Source of the DNA: Roseobacter sp. GAI101
Lineage (GTDB): Bacteria > Pseudomonadota > Alphaproteobacteria > Rhodobacterales > Rhodobacteraceae
Length of the DNA: 64,000 bases
Direction of reading: 5' to 3'
Assembly (NCBI RefSeq): GCF_000156335.1
Contig: NZ_DS999213.1
Location: 3,192,698-3,256,697, forward strand
This document shows, piece after piece, positions 35,621-44,708 of this stretch. Position numbers and translations under genes: made by a program. The notes below the pieces were generated by a model. The model searched no databases and was not told where the DNA came from. It saw only the letters and a program-made list of their open reading frames with translations. Every line of letters begins with the position of its first letter. Position 1 is the first letter of the stretch.

Positions 35621-35639
35621 TGGTCAAATTATATGACCA
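35621..35639. promoter_or_regulatory. GntR-type operator upstream of its own gene
   Basis: TGGTCA-N7-TGACCA is a perfect inverted repeat 17-35 bases upstream of the gntR start, with an AT-rich centre. The layout fits FadR-subfamily operators. Confidence 0.7.
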
Positions 35640-35724
35640 GTGGAGCCCCGCTTCAATGCGTTTATCCACCCGGCCGCGTCACGGCGTTCACCAATGGTTA
35701 ACCACTTAACCTTAGCACGTGGGT

Positions 35725-36123
35725 ATGAAAATTTTGATCCTTCTCCTTGCTTTGTCCGGTCTTGCCGCCTGCAACACTCCTGGCCCACATTTTCGTGATG
35801 TCCCTCCAACCAGGGTGACGGTCGAAGGATCTGTTTTCGATGTCCGCGTCAAAGGGGACCTGGCAGAGGCGGTGCGCGTCAACACTCAATACGCGCCCCG
35901 TTTCGGCCCGATCCGGCAGCGCGCGGCCTTTGCTATGGCGCAGGTCAGTGGTTGCCGGGTGGTGGACGTTCTGGGGGACCAGGCGTTGGCGACAGGCCGG
36001 CTGTCGTGCAAGGGGGCGGGGGCCGCGCCTTATCTGGCGAAAAACTGCACCCCGATCCCTGACGGCGGGCCGCACGCGCGTGGGTTGCCCAAGGTCGGCA
36101 CGCTGTGTACTTCGGCCGAATAA
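35725..36123 (+). CDS. Small predicted lipoprotein
   Basis: A 132-residue protein with a lipoprotein signal (MKILILLLALSGLAAC, lipobox LAAC). The rest has a repeated-looking VEGSVFDVRV stretch and three Cys. No family recognised. ATG 35725 is preferred to GTG 35719. It precedes smc on the same strand by about 100 bases. Confidence 0.7.
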   Translation: MKILILLLALSGLAACNTPGPHFRDVPPTRVTVEGSVFDVRVKGDLAEAVRVNTQYAPRFGPIRQRAAFAMAQVSGCRVVDVLGDQALATGRLSCKGAGAAPYLAKNCTPIPDGGPHARGLPKVGTLCTSAE

Positions 36124-36227
36124 CCCAATATCTTGTGGATAACACGGCCATGTTCCGCTGCCGCTAGTGTGTTTTAATTGACACGCGGGCGCGGATCACA
36201 GCACCCTCTTCCTCCAAGAGAATCAAT

Positions 36228-39200
36228 TTGGCGGAACACGGATTGCGCTTTTCCAAGCTTAGACTGACGGGCTTCAAAAGCTTCGTGGACCCGACCGATC
36301 TGGTGATCGCGGACGGGCTGACCGGCGTGGTGGGCCCGAACGGCTGTGGTAAATCCAATCTACTTGAAGCGCTTCGGTGGGTGATGGGCGAAAACCGCCC
36401 CACTGCCATGCGCGGCGGTGGCATGGAGGATGTGATCTTTGCCGGTGCCGCAACCCGACCGGCGCGTAACTTTGCCGAAGTCGCACTGCATATCGATAAC
36501 ACGGAACGGCTTGCCCCGGCTGGTTTCAACGATACAGACCAGATTGAAATCATCCGCCGGATCACCCGCGATGTCGGCAGTGCCTACAAGGCGGCTGGAA
36601 AGGACGTGCGCGCGCGGGATGTGCAGATGCTGTTTGCGGATGCGTCGACCGGATCCCATTCGCCTGCATTGGTACGGCAGGGCCAGATTTCTGAACTGAT
36701 CAACGCGAAACCCAAGAACCGCCGCCGTATTCTGGAAGAGGCCGCAGGCATTTCGGGGCTGTATGCCCGCCGTCACGAGGCAGAACTGAAGCTGAACGGG
36801 GCCGAGGCGAACCTTGCCCGTGTCGATGATGTGGTTGACCAACTTTCCACGCAGTTGTCCCAACTGGCCAGACAGGCGCGTCAGGCGGCCAAGTACCGCG
36901 AGATTGGCAATGACCTGCGCAAGAGCGAGGGCATGTTGTTGTATCGCCGGTGGCGCGAAGCGGACGACGCACGCGCGGCTGCCGCTGAGGACTTGCGGGC
37001 GCGCGGCGCTGCGGCCACCCAGGCGGAGGCGGCGGTCCGCCACGCGGCCAAGGCGCGCCAGACTGCCGAAGATGCCTTGCCGCCGCTGCGCGAGGAAGAC
37101 GCCATCGCGGTGGCGGTATTGCAACGTCTTGGCGTTCAGCGGGACACGTTGACCGATCAGGAAACCCGCGCGCAGGCCACGATTGATGTACTGACGAAGC
37201 GGATCGCACAACTGGCCCGCGATATTGATCGGGAGGCTGGCCTGAACAGGGATGCCGGCGAAACGATTGAACGGCTGGAGTGGGAAGCCCGCGAGCTTGA
37301 GAAGGCCGGTGATGGGCATGACGACGCGGTGGAAGAGGCGGGGGAACTTGCGCGGGAAGCTGCAACGATCCTCCAATCCCACGAGGCAGAGCTATCCCAA
37401 CTGACGGAAGATGTTGCCCGTCTGGCCGCGCGCCATGGGTCTGCCGAACGGCTTTTGACGGACACCCGCAGGACATTGCACAAGTCCGAAGCTGAGGCGT
37501 CGAAGGCCCGCGAGGCTGTCCAGCACAGTCAGGCGGCCATGCAGAAGGCCGCCGTTGATTTTGAGGCAGCGCAGACGGCCGAAGCGGCCGCGACGACACA
37601 GGCCGAAGCGGCAGAACAGGCCTTGATCGAAGCCGAAGAAGCCCGCGCGGCGACCCAAAGCCGCGAGGCCGAAGCACGTGCGGAGCGGTCAGAGGCCGAA
37701 GGCGAAGTGAATGCACTTCGGGCCGAGGCAGGTGCCTTGGCCAAGCTGGTTGAACGTGACACCGCAGAGGGCGGTCAGATTTTGGACCGTCTTCAAGTGG
37801 AACACGGCTTTGAAAAGGCCCTGGGTGCGGCTCTTGCGGATGACCTGCGTGCGCCGCAAGTCGATGCGGACGGACCTTCCGGCTGGGCCGTCATGCCCGC
37901 CTATGAGGCGACGCAACCCCTGCCCGAGGGGGTCACAGCGCTGACGGCGCATGTTTCTGTCCCCGATGTCTTGACCCGCCGGATGAGCCAGATCGGCCTT
38001 GTCGACGCAGATGATGGCCCGCGGCTACAATCCGCGCTAAAGCCCGGCCAGCGGTTGGTGTCGCCCGAAGGCGACCTGTGGCGGTGGGACGGGTTCAGGG
38101 CCTGGGCCGAAGATGCGCCTTCGGCTGCTGCGCTGCGGTTGCAGCAGATCAACCGGCTTGAGGTACTGAAACAAGCGCTTGAAGAGGCCAGCCAGCGGGC
38201 GGACGGGGCGCGGGACGCGCATGAGGCGTTGCAACACCGGTTGTCCGCCCAGACCGAAGCCGACAAACGCGCCCGCGAGGCGCGCCGCGATGCCGACCGT
38301 GCCGTTGCCGATGCGGGCCGAGCGCTGAGCCGGGCCGAGGCGGACCGGAACCTGGCCGACGGGCGGTTGGAAAACCTGGGCCTTGCCGTGACACGCCACG
38401 AGGACGAAGCGATGGAGGGGCGGCGTCAGGTCATTCAGGCAGAGCGCGCGCTGGCTGATCTGGAGGATGTGGCAGAGGCCCGCGCCGATGTCGAAGCCTT
38501 GCGTATGACAGTTGAAGGCGCGCGGATTGCGATGATGTCGCGGCGGTCGGCCCATGATGAGTTGCGGCGTGACGGCGATGCGCGGTTGAAGCGGTCACAG
38601 GAAGTCACGAAAGAACTCAGCGGATGGCGGCACCGGCTTGAGACCGCCGAAAAGCGCAGCACCGAACTGGTTGATCGTAAGACGGCCTCGGAGGTCGAGT
38701 TGAAAGAGGCAAGCGCCGTTCCTGCCGAAATTGCGGCGAAGCGGGATGAACTGACCCAGGCAATCATGACGGCGGAGGACCGAAAGGCCGATGCTGCGGA
38801 CAAGCTGTCGGAGGCAGAAGCTACTCTGCGCGAGGCAACCTTGGCAGAGCGGGAAGCCGAGAGGCTTGCGTCTGAGGCCCGCGAGGCGCGCGCCCGGTCC
38901 GACGCCCGCGCCGAGGCCGCCAAAGAGACTGTCGCCTATGCCGCCGAACGTATTGCAGAAGACCAGCAGATGACGCCGGCCCAATTGCTGACTTCGATTG
39001 ATGTGGACCCCGACCAGATGCCGGGATCAGAGCTTCTTGAGGCAGATGTGAACCGTCTGAAACGCCAGCGCGAGGCGTTGGGGGCGGTGAACCTGCGAGC
39101 CGAGGAAGATGCCAAGGAAATACAGGAAGAATACGACACGCTGACCACCGAGAAAGCCGATCTGTCCGAGGCGATCAAAACCCTGCGCAGTGGCATCGCA

Positions 39201-39698
39201 AGCCTCAACCGCGAGGGGCGCGAGCGGCTTTTGACGGCGTTCGAACAAGTGAACAGCAATTTTTCGATGCTGTTCCGGCATTTGTTCAACGGCGGCGAGG
39301 CCAATCTTGTGATGGTGGAATCCGATGACCCGCTTGAAGCCGGGCTTGAGATTATGTGCCAGCCGCCGGGCAAGAAGCTGAGCACGCTGAGCCTGCTGTC
39401 GGGTGGCGAGCAGACCTTGACGGCGATGGCGTTGATCTTTGCGGTGTTCCTGGCCAACCCCGCGCCGATCTGCGTGCTCGACGAGGTGGACGCGCCGCTG
39501 GACGATGCCAATGTTACGCGGTTTTGCGATCTGCTGGACGAGATGTGCCGCCAGACGAACACGCGGTTCCTGATCATTACCCACCATGCGGTGACGATGG
39601 CGCGGATGGACCGCTTGTTCGGGGTGACCATGGCGGAACAGGGCGTCAGCCAACTGGTGTCGGTCGACCTGAAAAAGGCCGAAACTCTGGTGGCGTAG
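36228..39698 (+). CDS. smc: Chromosome segregation SMC protein
   Basis: The 1156-residue condensin ATPase. Walker A is GPNGCGKSN (residues 36-44). Two long coiled coils flank a hinge at about residues 520-610. The ABC signature SLLSGGEQTL and Walker B CVLDEVDAPLDD lie near the C-terminus. It shapes and segregates the chromosome with ScpA/ScpB, which are not in the window. The best start is TTG 36228: the conserved FSKLRLTGFKSF lies 7 residues in, and no ATG or GTG is suitably placed. Confidence 0.94.
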   Translation: MAEHGLRFSKLRLTGFKSFVDPTDLVIADGLTGVVGPNGCGKSNLLEALRWVMGENRPTAMRGGGMEDVIFAGAATRPARNFAEVALHIDNTERLAPAGFNDTDQIEIIRRITRDVGSAYKAAGKDVRARDVQMLFADASTGSHSPALVRQGQISELINAKPKNRRRILEEAAGISGLYARRHEAELKLNGAEANLARVDDVVDQLSTQLSQLARQARQAAKYREIGNDLRKSEGMLLYRRWREADDARAAAAEDLRARGAAATQAEAAVRHAAKARQTAEDALPPLREEDAIAVAVLQRLGVQRDTLTDQETRAQATIDVLTKRIAQLARDIDREAGLNRDAGETIERLEWEARELEKAGDGHDDAVEEAGELAREAATILQSHEAELSQLTEDVARLAARHGSAERLLTDTRRTLHKSEAEASKAREAVQHSQAAMQKAAVDFEAAQTAEAAATTQAEAAEQALIEAEEARAATQSREAEARAERSEAEGEVNALRAEAGALAKLVERDTAEGGQILDRLQVEHGFEKALGAALADDLRAPQVDADGPSGWAVMPAYEATQPLPEGVTALTAHVSVPDVLTRRMSQIGLVDADDGPRLQSALKPGQRLVSPEGDLWRWDGFRAWAEDAPSAAALRLQQINRLEVLKQALEEASQRADGARDAHEALQHRLSAQTEADKRAREARRDADRAVADAGRALSRAEADRNLADGRLENLGLAVTRHEDEAMEGRRQVIQAERALADLEDVAEARADVEALRMTVEGARIAMMSRRSAHDELRRDGDARLKRSQEVTKELSGWRHRLETAEKRSTELVDRKTASEVELKEASAVPAEIAAKRDELTQAIMTAEDRKADAADKLSEAEATLREATLAEREAERLASEAREARARSDARAEAAKETVAYAAERIAEDQQMTPAQLLTSIDVDPDQMPGSELLEADVNRLKRQREALGAVNLRAEEDAKEIQEEYDTLTTEKADLSEAIKTLRSGIASLNREGRERLLTAFEQVNSNFSMLFRHLFNGGEANLVMVESDDPLEAGLEIMCQPPGKKLSTLSLLSGGEQTLTAMALIFAVFLANPAPICVLDEVDAPLDDANVTRFCDLLDEMCRQTNTRFLIITHHAVTMARMDRLFGVTMAEQGVSQLVSVDLKKAETLVA

Positions 39699-40066
39699 AC
39701 CTATAGATCGGTCCGTTTCAAGCCGTTGTCCTGAGGCAGAGCGGCCTTGGGTTCGCCAGCCCCACCCTCGTCCGCGGCCTTTTGTGAAGGCCGATTGATG
39801 GGATGGCAGGCTTAGGGGGGATTTCTCCAATATTTCACCGTTGACCGGCGATTTGCGTGGTTAGAGGGCGATCTTTGGTGCGCGGAGATTTTTATCTGAA
39901 ATTGAGCAGAGAACGTGGTATCAATAAAGGATTGACCTTGGTGACTGCCGTTAACGTGATGGCAAGGGTCCGGTTGCGCTGAAATTATTAACGGTTTGTT
40001 AATGCTTAGAGCGGCACTTCAGAGTCGTTAATAAGTTGATTTTGAATAAAGTGATCGTGGTGAGGT
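39699..40066. other. Intergenic stretch after smc with hairpin and CtrA-type box
   Basis: About 370 bases with no convincing gene. CGGCCTT-TTGTG-AAGGCCG (39775-39793) is a 7-bp hairpin that may end smc transcription. The right half is AT-rich and holds the TTAA-N7-TTAA box and probable promoter of the receiver-domain gene. Confidence 0.65.
39988..40002. promoter_or_regulatory. CtrA-type binding box
   Basis: TTAA-CGGTTTG-TTAA matches the alphaproteobacterial CtrA motif TTAA-N7-TTAA exactly, 65-79 bases upstream of the receiver-domain gene. No other perfect box was noticed upstream of a gene in the window. Binding is inferred. Confidence 0.65.
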
Positions 40067-40435
40067 ATGATGGAAATTTTGATTGTCGAAAGCCAATCAG
40101 ATCTCGGGGCGCTGTGGCAGCGTCACCTTGAGAGGCAGGGGATGGAAGTCGCTTGCGTGACAACCCAGGAAGGCGCGATTTCGTGGCTTTCGATCCATTC
40201 TGCTGACATCATCATACTTGATCTATTTCTAAAGGACGGCACGGCTTTGGCCGTCGCCGATTACGCGAATTACAAACAGCCAAAGGCGCGGATCATCTTT
40301 GTGACGAATACGTCGTTCTTTTCGGACGGGTCCATTTTTGCCCATTGCGCCAATGCCAGTGCCTTTGTCCCGTCCGGGACACCGCCAGAGGATCTGGCGG
40401 CGTTGGTTGAACACTGCGGCAGCCGTGTCGGATAG
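40067..40435 (+). CDS. Single-domain response-regulator receiver protein, partly degenerate
   Basis: A 122-residue REC-domain protein without an output domain. The phosphoryl Asp is D52 (IIILDLFLKDG) and T80 is kept. The acidic pair is E8-S9 (one acid lost) and the conserved Lys is replaced (AFVPSG instead of AFxxKP). It may be phosphorylated poorly or act as a binding module. ATG 40070 is an alternative start. A CtrA box upstream suggests cell-cycle or motility/GTA-linked control. Confidence 0.8.
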   Translation: MMEILIVESQSDLGALWQRHLERQGMEVACVTTQEGAISWLSIHSADIIILDLFLKDGTALAVADYANYKQPKARIIFVTNTSFFSDGSIFAHCANASAFVPSGTPPEDLAALVEHCGSRVG

Positions 40436-40438
40436 GCC

Positions 40439-41413
40439 CTAGCCCCGCCCGTGCGGGGCCATGAAATCCAGAACCGGGTTGATCGGGATAATCCGGTTAG
40501 GGTTAATCATATCGTGGCTGTAGTGGTAGTGCCGGACGATGTGATCCATCACGACGGTATCTGCCACGCCGGGCACCTGGTACAGTTCGCGGGTATAGGC
40601 CCACAGATTGGGGTAATCGACGATCCGCTTGCGGTTACATTTGAAGTGCAGATGATAGACCATGTCGAACCGCACCAGCGTGGTGAAAAGCCGCCAGTCG
40701 GCTTCGGTCAGGGTGTCGCCCATAAGGTAGCGGCTGGAAGACAGGATGCCTTCGATCCACTCAAGGCTGTCGAACAGCGGCACGACTGCAGCGTCATAGG
40801 CGTCCTGGGTGCTGGCAAATCCCGCTTTGTAGACACCGTTGTTTACCGTGTCATAGATGCGGCTGTTGACCGGTTCGATCGCTTCGCGCATCTGCTTGGG
40901 CCAGTAATCATCGGTGTTGCCGGTAATGTCGTCAAACGCACTGTTGAACATGCGGATGATCTCAGATGACTCGTTCGATACGATGGTATTTTGGGCTTTG
41001 TCCCACAGGATCGGCACGGTCACCCGTCCGCTGAATTTCGGGGCTGCTTTTGTGTAGATGTCACGGGCAAAGGGCAGGCCGAAAAGCGTGTCCCCCGTCG
41101 CCCCGTCAAAATCGGTGTCGAATGTCCAGCCATCGCCCAGCATGTCGGGATGCACGACAGAGATGCTGATGTGATCCTCGAGCCCCTTGAGGGCGCGGAA
41201 GATCAAGGCCCTGTGCGCCCAAGGGCAGGCATAGCTTACGTACAGGTGATAGCGCCCGCTTTCCGCCTTGAACCCTGCATCGCCTGAGGGGCCCGCGCTT
41301 CCGTCTGCCGTGATCCAGTTGCGGAACTTTGCAGCAGAGCGTTCGAACTTGCCGCCCGAAGATTTCGTATCGTACCACTGGTCCTGCCAGACGCCGTCAA
41401 CCAAAAGTCCCAT
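40439..41413 (-). CDS. Glutathionyl-hydroquinone reductase
   Basis: A 324-residue Xi-class GST of the YqjG/ECM4 type, which reduces glutathionyl-hydroquinones. The nucleophile Cys63 is in YACPWAHRA, and the C-terminal domain has the family's WAYTRELYQVPGVADTV stretch. It converges on the receiver gene with 3 bases between stops. It probably detoxifies quinones and is not the missing maleylacetoacetate isomerase. Confidence 0.9.
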   Translation of the reverse strand: MGLLVDGVWQDQWYDTKSSGGKFERSAAKFRNWITADGSAGPSGDAGFKAESGRYHLYVSYACPWAHRALIFRALKGLEDHISISVVHPDMLGDGWTFDTDFDGATGDTLFGLPFARDIYTKAAPKFSGRVTVPILWDKAQNTIVSNESSEIIRMFNSAFDDITGNTDDYWPKQMREAIEPVNSRIYDTVNNGVYKAGFASTQDAYDAAVVPLFDSLEWIEGILSSSRYLMGDTLTEADWRLFTTLVRFDMVYHLHFKCNRKRIVDYPNLWAYTRELYQVPGVADTVVMDHIVRHYHYSHDMINPNRIIPINPVLDFMAPHGRG

Positions 41414-41583
41414 TTGCCGCTCCTTTACCTATTCGTGTCAAACCTAACCCAAGTGGTTCGTTTGGCCATGGGCAGGGACGCACATTGGGTCTGCATGGGC
41501 GCAGAGGTCGGAAAGTTTTTAGAATCGCTTGATTTTAGCGTCAGATAAGGCAGTTTGGTTTTCGCAGTGACGGGGAGAATATT

Positions 41584-41943
41584 GTGGAATTTCAATTACC
41601 AAAAGAAATTCAGGCGGGTTTGGACGCTGCACGGGTGGACAGCTTGCGCAAGGCGTCACGCCTTTGGCTCGAGGTGGACGGGGACCGTTACAAGGTGTTG
41701 CGCTACTGGGGCACAGGGTTTTCGATGGAGGCCGAGACAGCCCCGCATCTGCGCGGGCTTGTCGATTTGCACGACGGGGCGGCGCATTTGTTTCAGTGCC
41801 TCATCGTCGCCGCCCAAGAAGAAGGCGGCGAGATGCAGTTTGAATTCAAGCGGGCCACCAAGGTCGCAGAAAAGGCAGCGCTTGATTTTGAAAGAGCAGC
41901 CGATGCGCCGGCAGGCCTGATCGCCCACGACGCATCGCTTTAG
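41584..41943 (+). CDS. Conserved-looking hypothetical protein
   Basis: A 119-residue soluble protein starting at GTG 41584 with GGGGAG upstream. It alternates charged strands and helices (KASRLWLEVDGDRYKVLRYW, then LFQCLIVAAQEEGGEMQFEF). Two Cys-free beta-rich halves give a small globular look, with no motif I recognise. It converges on the patB gene with 3 bases between. Real coding is supported by the ribosome site and codon use. Confidence 0.6.
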   Translation: MEFQLPKEIQAGLDAARVDSLRKASRLWLEVDGDRYKVLRYWGTGFSMEAETAPHLRGLVDLHDGAAHLFQCLIVAAQEEGGEMQFEFKRATKVAEKAALDFERAADAPAGLIAHDASL

Positions 41944-41946
41944 ATT

Positions 41947-43116
41947 TTACTGCAGGTCCTTGAACGCGTCGCGCAGGCGGTTGCAGGCTTCTTCGACGCG
42001 TTCACGCGGTGTGGCGATGTTGAAACGCATGAAGCTGTCGCCGCCTTTGCCGAATGTAGGCCCGTGATTGGCGGCGATGGCCGCGTTTTGTTCGACCCGC
42101 TTGGTGAATTCTGACCGTTCCATCCCTGTGCCCGCGAAATCGACCCATGCCAGATAGGTTGATTCCAATGGCATCGATTTCAGCCCGGGAATGCCATTGA
42201 CGGCCTCGTCGAACAGACGCCGGTTGCCATCCAGATACGTCACCAGTTCATCTACCCAAGCGGCCCCCGCAGGCGAATAGGCCGCTGTCGCCATGAACAG
42301 GCCGAACGAATTCGGGGACAATCCCATTGCCGCCATACGGGCTGCAAAAGTCGCGCGGAGTTTCGGGTCCGGTATGATCACATTGCCCGAATGGCTGCCT
42401 GCGATGTTGAAGGTTTTGGTGGTGGCGGTCATCATCACCAGACGGTCTCCGATCCCGTCAATCAGCGCCATCGGCGTGTGGGTATGGCCGGGCATCACCA
42501 GATCATGGTGGATTTCATCCGATACCAGCACAAGATCGTGCCGCTTGGCAAAGGCCGCGACCTGCTCCAGCTCTGCCTTGCTCCAGACCCGCCCGCCGGG
42601 GTTATGAGGGGAACAGAACACCAGCATCGTCTCGTTACCGGTCATTTGCGCGTCATACGCGTCGAAATCCAGCGTGTAGCGGCCTTGGGTGTTCACCATC
42701 TCGCATTCGACAACTTCGCGTTCTGCTGCGGAAATGACCCGCGCAAAGGCGTGATAGACCGGCGTAAACAAAACGACGCCGTCGCCCGGTTTGGTAAACG
42801 CATCGACGCACATGGCGGTGCCGTTCACCAGCCCGTGTGTGGTGAAGATCCAGTCGGGGTCCACCTTCCAGCCGTGACGGTTTTCCATCCACCACTGGAT
42901 CGCGCCCAGATAATCGCTGTCATCGCCGAAATAGCCGTAAACGCCGTGATCCAGCATGTCTTGCAGTGCCGTTTGCACCACGGCGGGCGGACGAAAATCC
43001 ATATCGGCGACCCACATCGCAATGCCGGTGTCGCGGGGCACACCGTAGATCGGCTCCATCTTGTCCCATTTTGCACAATGGGTGTCACGCCGGTCGATGA
43101 TTTCGTCAAAGCTCAT
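41947..43116 (-). CDS. patB: PatB/MalY-type aminotransferase (cystathionine beta-lyase family)
   Basis: A 389-residue fold-type I PLP enzyme with the PLP lysine K234 in TTKTFNIAG, FCSPHNPGGRVW and SDEIHHDL. PatB/MalY enzymes split C-S bonds in cystathionine or cysteine conjugates, sometimes moonlighting as regulators. Its start is followed at 90 bases by the divergent def operon. A plain aminotransferase role is the alternative. Confidence 0.87.
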   Translation of the reverse strand: MSFDEIIDRRDTHCAKWDKMEPIYGVPRDTGIAMWVADMDFRPPAVVQTALQDMLDHGVYGYFGDDSDYLGAIQWWMENRHGWKVDPDWIFTTHGLVNGTAMCVDAFTKPGDGVVLFTPVYHAFARVISAAEREVVECEMVNTQGRYTLDFDAYDAQMTGNETMLVFCSPHNPGGRVWSKAELEQVAAFAKRHDLVLVSDEIHHDLVMPGHTHTPMALIDGIGDRLVMMTATTKTFNIAGSHSGNVIIPDPKLRATFAARMAAMGLSPNSFGLFMATAAYSPAGAAWVDELVTYLDGNRRLFDEAVNGIPGLKSMPLESTYLAWVDFAGTGMERSEFTKRVEQNAAIAANHGPTFGKGGDSFMRFNIATPRERVEEACNRLRDAFKDLQ

Positions 43117-43209
43117 TGGGGTCTCCTGTCATATTTCGCGGTTACGCTAAACCTAATCGCCCTGACCGCAAGCCCCGAGGTTGCAGCGGGGCATGTGTTG
43201 TCCTAAATC

Positions 43210-43734
43210 ATGGTCATGAAGCGTAATATTATCCTGCACCCCGACCCCCGGCTGAAAAAGCTGTGCGCCCCCGTCACCGACATGACGGATGAATTGCGCG
43301 CGCTGGCCGATGACATGCTGGCAACCATGTACGATGCGCCTGGCATCGGTCTTGCCGCGCCGCAAATCGGCGTGCTGAACCGTCTGATCGTGATGGATTG
43401 CGTCAAGGAAGAGGGCGAGAAGCCGCGCCCGCTGATCATGTTCAACCCGGAAGTGATCGCGTCCTCGGACATTGAAAGCACCTACGAGGAGGGCTGTTTG
43501 TCGATCCCCGACCAATTTGCCGATGTGACCCGCCCCGCCGAAGTCGATGTGCGATGGATCGACCGCGACGGGAACGAGCATACCGAAACATTCAGCAAGC
43601 TTTGGGCCACTTGTGTTCAGCACGAGATTGACCACCTTGATGGCAAGCTGTTCATCGACTACCTCAAGCCGCTGCGCCGCCAGATGATCACGCGCAAGAT
43701 GACCAAGCTGAAACGAGAGTTGGCCCGCGGATGA
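43210..43734 (+). CDS. def: Peptide deformylase 1
   Basis: Removes the N-formyl group from new proteins. The 174-residue product has all three motifs intact: [18 protein letters not shown] and QHEIDHLDG. ATG 43210 or 43216 may start it. It overlaps the second deformylase by 4 bases and fmt closes the series, so formylation and deformylation are co-expressed. Confidence 0.96.
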   Translation: MVMKRNIILHPDPRLKKLCAPVTDMTDELRALADDMLATMYDAPGIGLAAPQIGVLNRLIVMDCVKEEGEKPRPLIMFNPEVIASSDIESTYEEGCLSIPDQFADVTRPAEVDVRWIDRDGNEHTETFSKLWATCVQHEIDHLDGKLFIDYLKPLRRQMITRKMTKLKRELARG

Positions 43735-44210
43735 GCGTGCTGGACATCGTGATCTGGCCCGATGCGCGGCTGACGCAGGTTTGTCAGCCGGTCGAGGGCA
43801 TTACCCCCGGGATCACGCAGTTGATCGCGGATATGTTCGACACGATGTACGCTGCGCCGGGGCGCGGTCTGGCAGCACCTCAGGTCGGTCGCAGCGAGCG
43901 TATTTTCGTCTTTGACGCAGGGTGGAAAGACGGCGCGCCGACCCCTGTCGCCTGTGTGAACCCTGAAATCATTGACCTGTCCGAAGGTCGTTTGACTGGC
44001 GAAGAAGGTTGCTTGTCGATCCCAAATACCCCCATGGACATCGAACGCGCAGCGCAAGTGACCTTGCGCTGGACCGACCCTGAGGGCACGCACGAGCGGA
44101 CCTTCACGGGGGCCGAGGCCGTGATCGTGCAGCATGAATATGACCACCTTGACGGTATCGTGATTTATGATCGCGTCGAAAAGGATGTCAAAAAGGATAC
44201 CGGCCGATGA
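43731..44210 (+). CDS. def: Peptide deformylase 2
   Basis: A 159-residue paralogue with intact motifs GRGLAAPQVG, EEGCLSIP and QHEYDHLDG, so it should be active. It differs in loops and C-terminus from the first copy. ATGA overlaps join it to both neighbours. Alphaproteobacteria often keep two or more deformylases of different specificity. Confidence 0.93.
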   Translation: MSVLDIVIWPDARLTQVCQPVEGITPGITQLIADMFDTMYAAPGRGLAAPQVGRSERIFVFDAGWKDGAPTPVACVNPEIIDLSEGRLTGEEGCLSIPNTPMDIERAAQVTLRWTDPEGTHERTFTGAEAVIVQHEYDHLDGIVIYDRVEKDVKKDTGR

Positions 44211-44704
44211 CCGTGCGCAAGATCGTTCCATGGCCCAATACCTGCCTGCGCACCGCTGCGGCTGAAGTGCCCGAGATAACAGATGACATCCGCGCCCTGT
44301 GGGACGACATGATCGCCACGATGGATGCCATGCCCGGCGTTGGTCTTGCCGCGCCTCAGATCGGGGTGATGTTGCAGGTCGCCGTTGTGGATGCTTCGCA
44401 AGCGCGGAACAAACGGATCAGGCTTGCCAATCCGGTAATCCTTGATGCCTCTGCCATATTGAATGAACATGACGAAGCCAGCCCGAACCTGCCCGGCGTG
44501 TCGGCCAAGGTGAAGCGTCCGCGCGGCGTGACGGTGCGGTATCTGGATGAAACCGGTGTGGTAACGCGGCGCGATTTCGTGGGGCTCGAGGCGACCAGCG
44601 TACAGCACCAGATCGATCATCTTGCGGGCAAGATGTATTTCGACAATCTGAGCAAGACACGCCGGGACATGTTGCTGCGCAAGGCGCGGAAATTCAAAGG
44701 ATAG
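44207..44704 (+). CDS. Deformylase-like protein lacking catalytic residues
   Basis: A 165-residue def paralogue. Motif 1 is intact ([10 protein letters not shown], about residues 44-53), but motif 2 reads EASPNLP with Ser92 where the metal Cys should be, and motif 3 reads H134-Q135-I-D-H138 with the catalytic Glu replaced by Gln. The two motif 3 His remain. It should not deformylate by the known mechanism. It may be a regulator or binding partner for formylated N-termini. It overlaps def 2 by 4 bases and precedes fmt by 4 bases. Confidence 0.85.
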   Translation: MTVRKIVPWPNTCLRTAAAEVPEITDDIRALWDDMIATMDAMPGVGLAAPQIGVMLQVAVVDASQARNKRIRLANPVILDASAILNEHDEASPNLPGVSAKVKRPRGVTVRYLDETGVVTRRDFVGLEATSVQHQIDHLAGKMYFDNLSKTRRDMLLRKARKFKG

Positions 44705-44708
44705 TCTG

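Noticed and set aside
35696..35711. TTAACC-ACTTAACC as a CtrA box upstream of the lipoprotein
   Set aside because: The two TTAA halves are 4 bases apart, not 7, so it does not fit the CtrA motif.
39775..39793. Hairpin after smc as a true rho-independent terminator
   Set aside because: The stem is only 7 bp and no T-run follows, so it is described only as part of the intergenic stretch.
40439..41413. The GST-like gene as the missing maleylacetoacetate isomerase
   Set aside because: The CPW active site and length place it with glutathionyl-hydroquinone reductases, not zeta-class MaiA.
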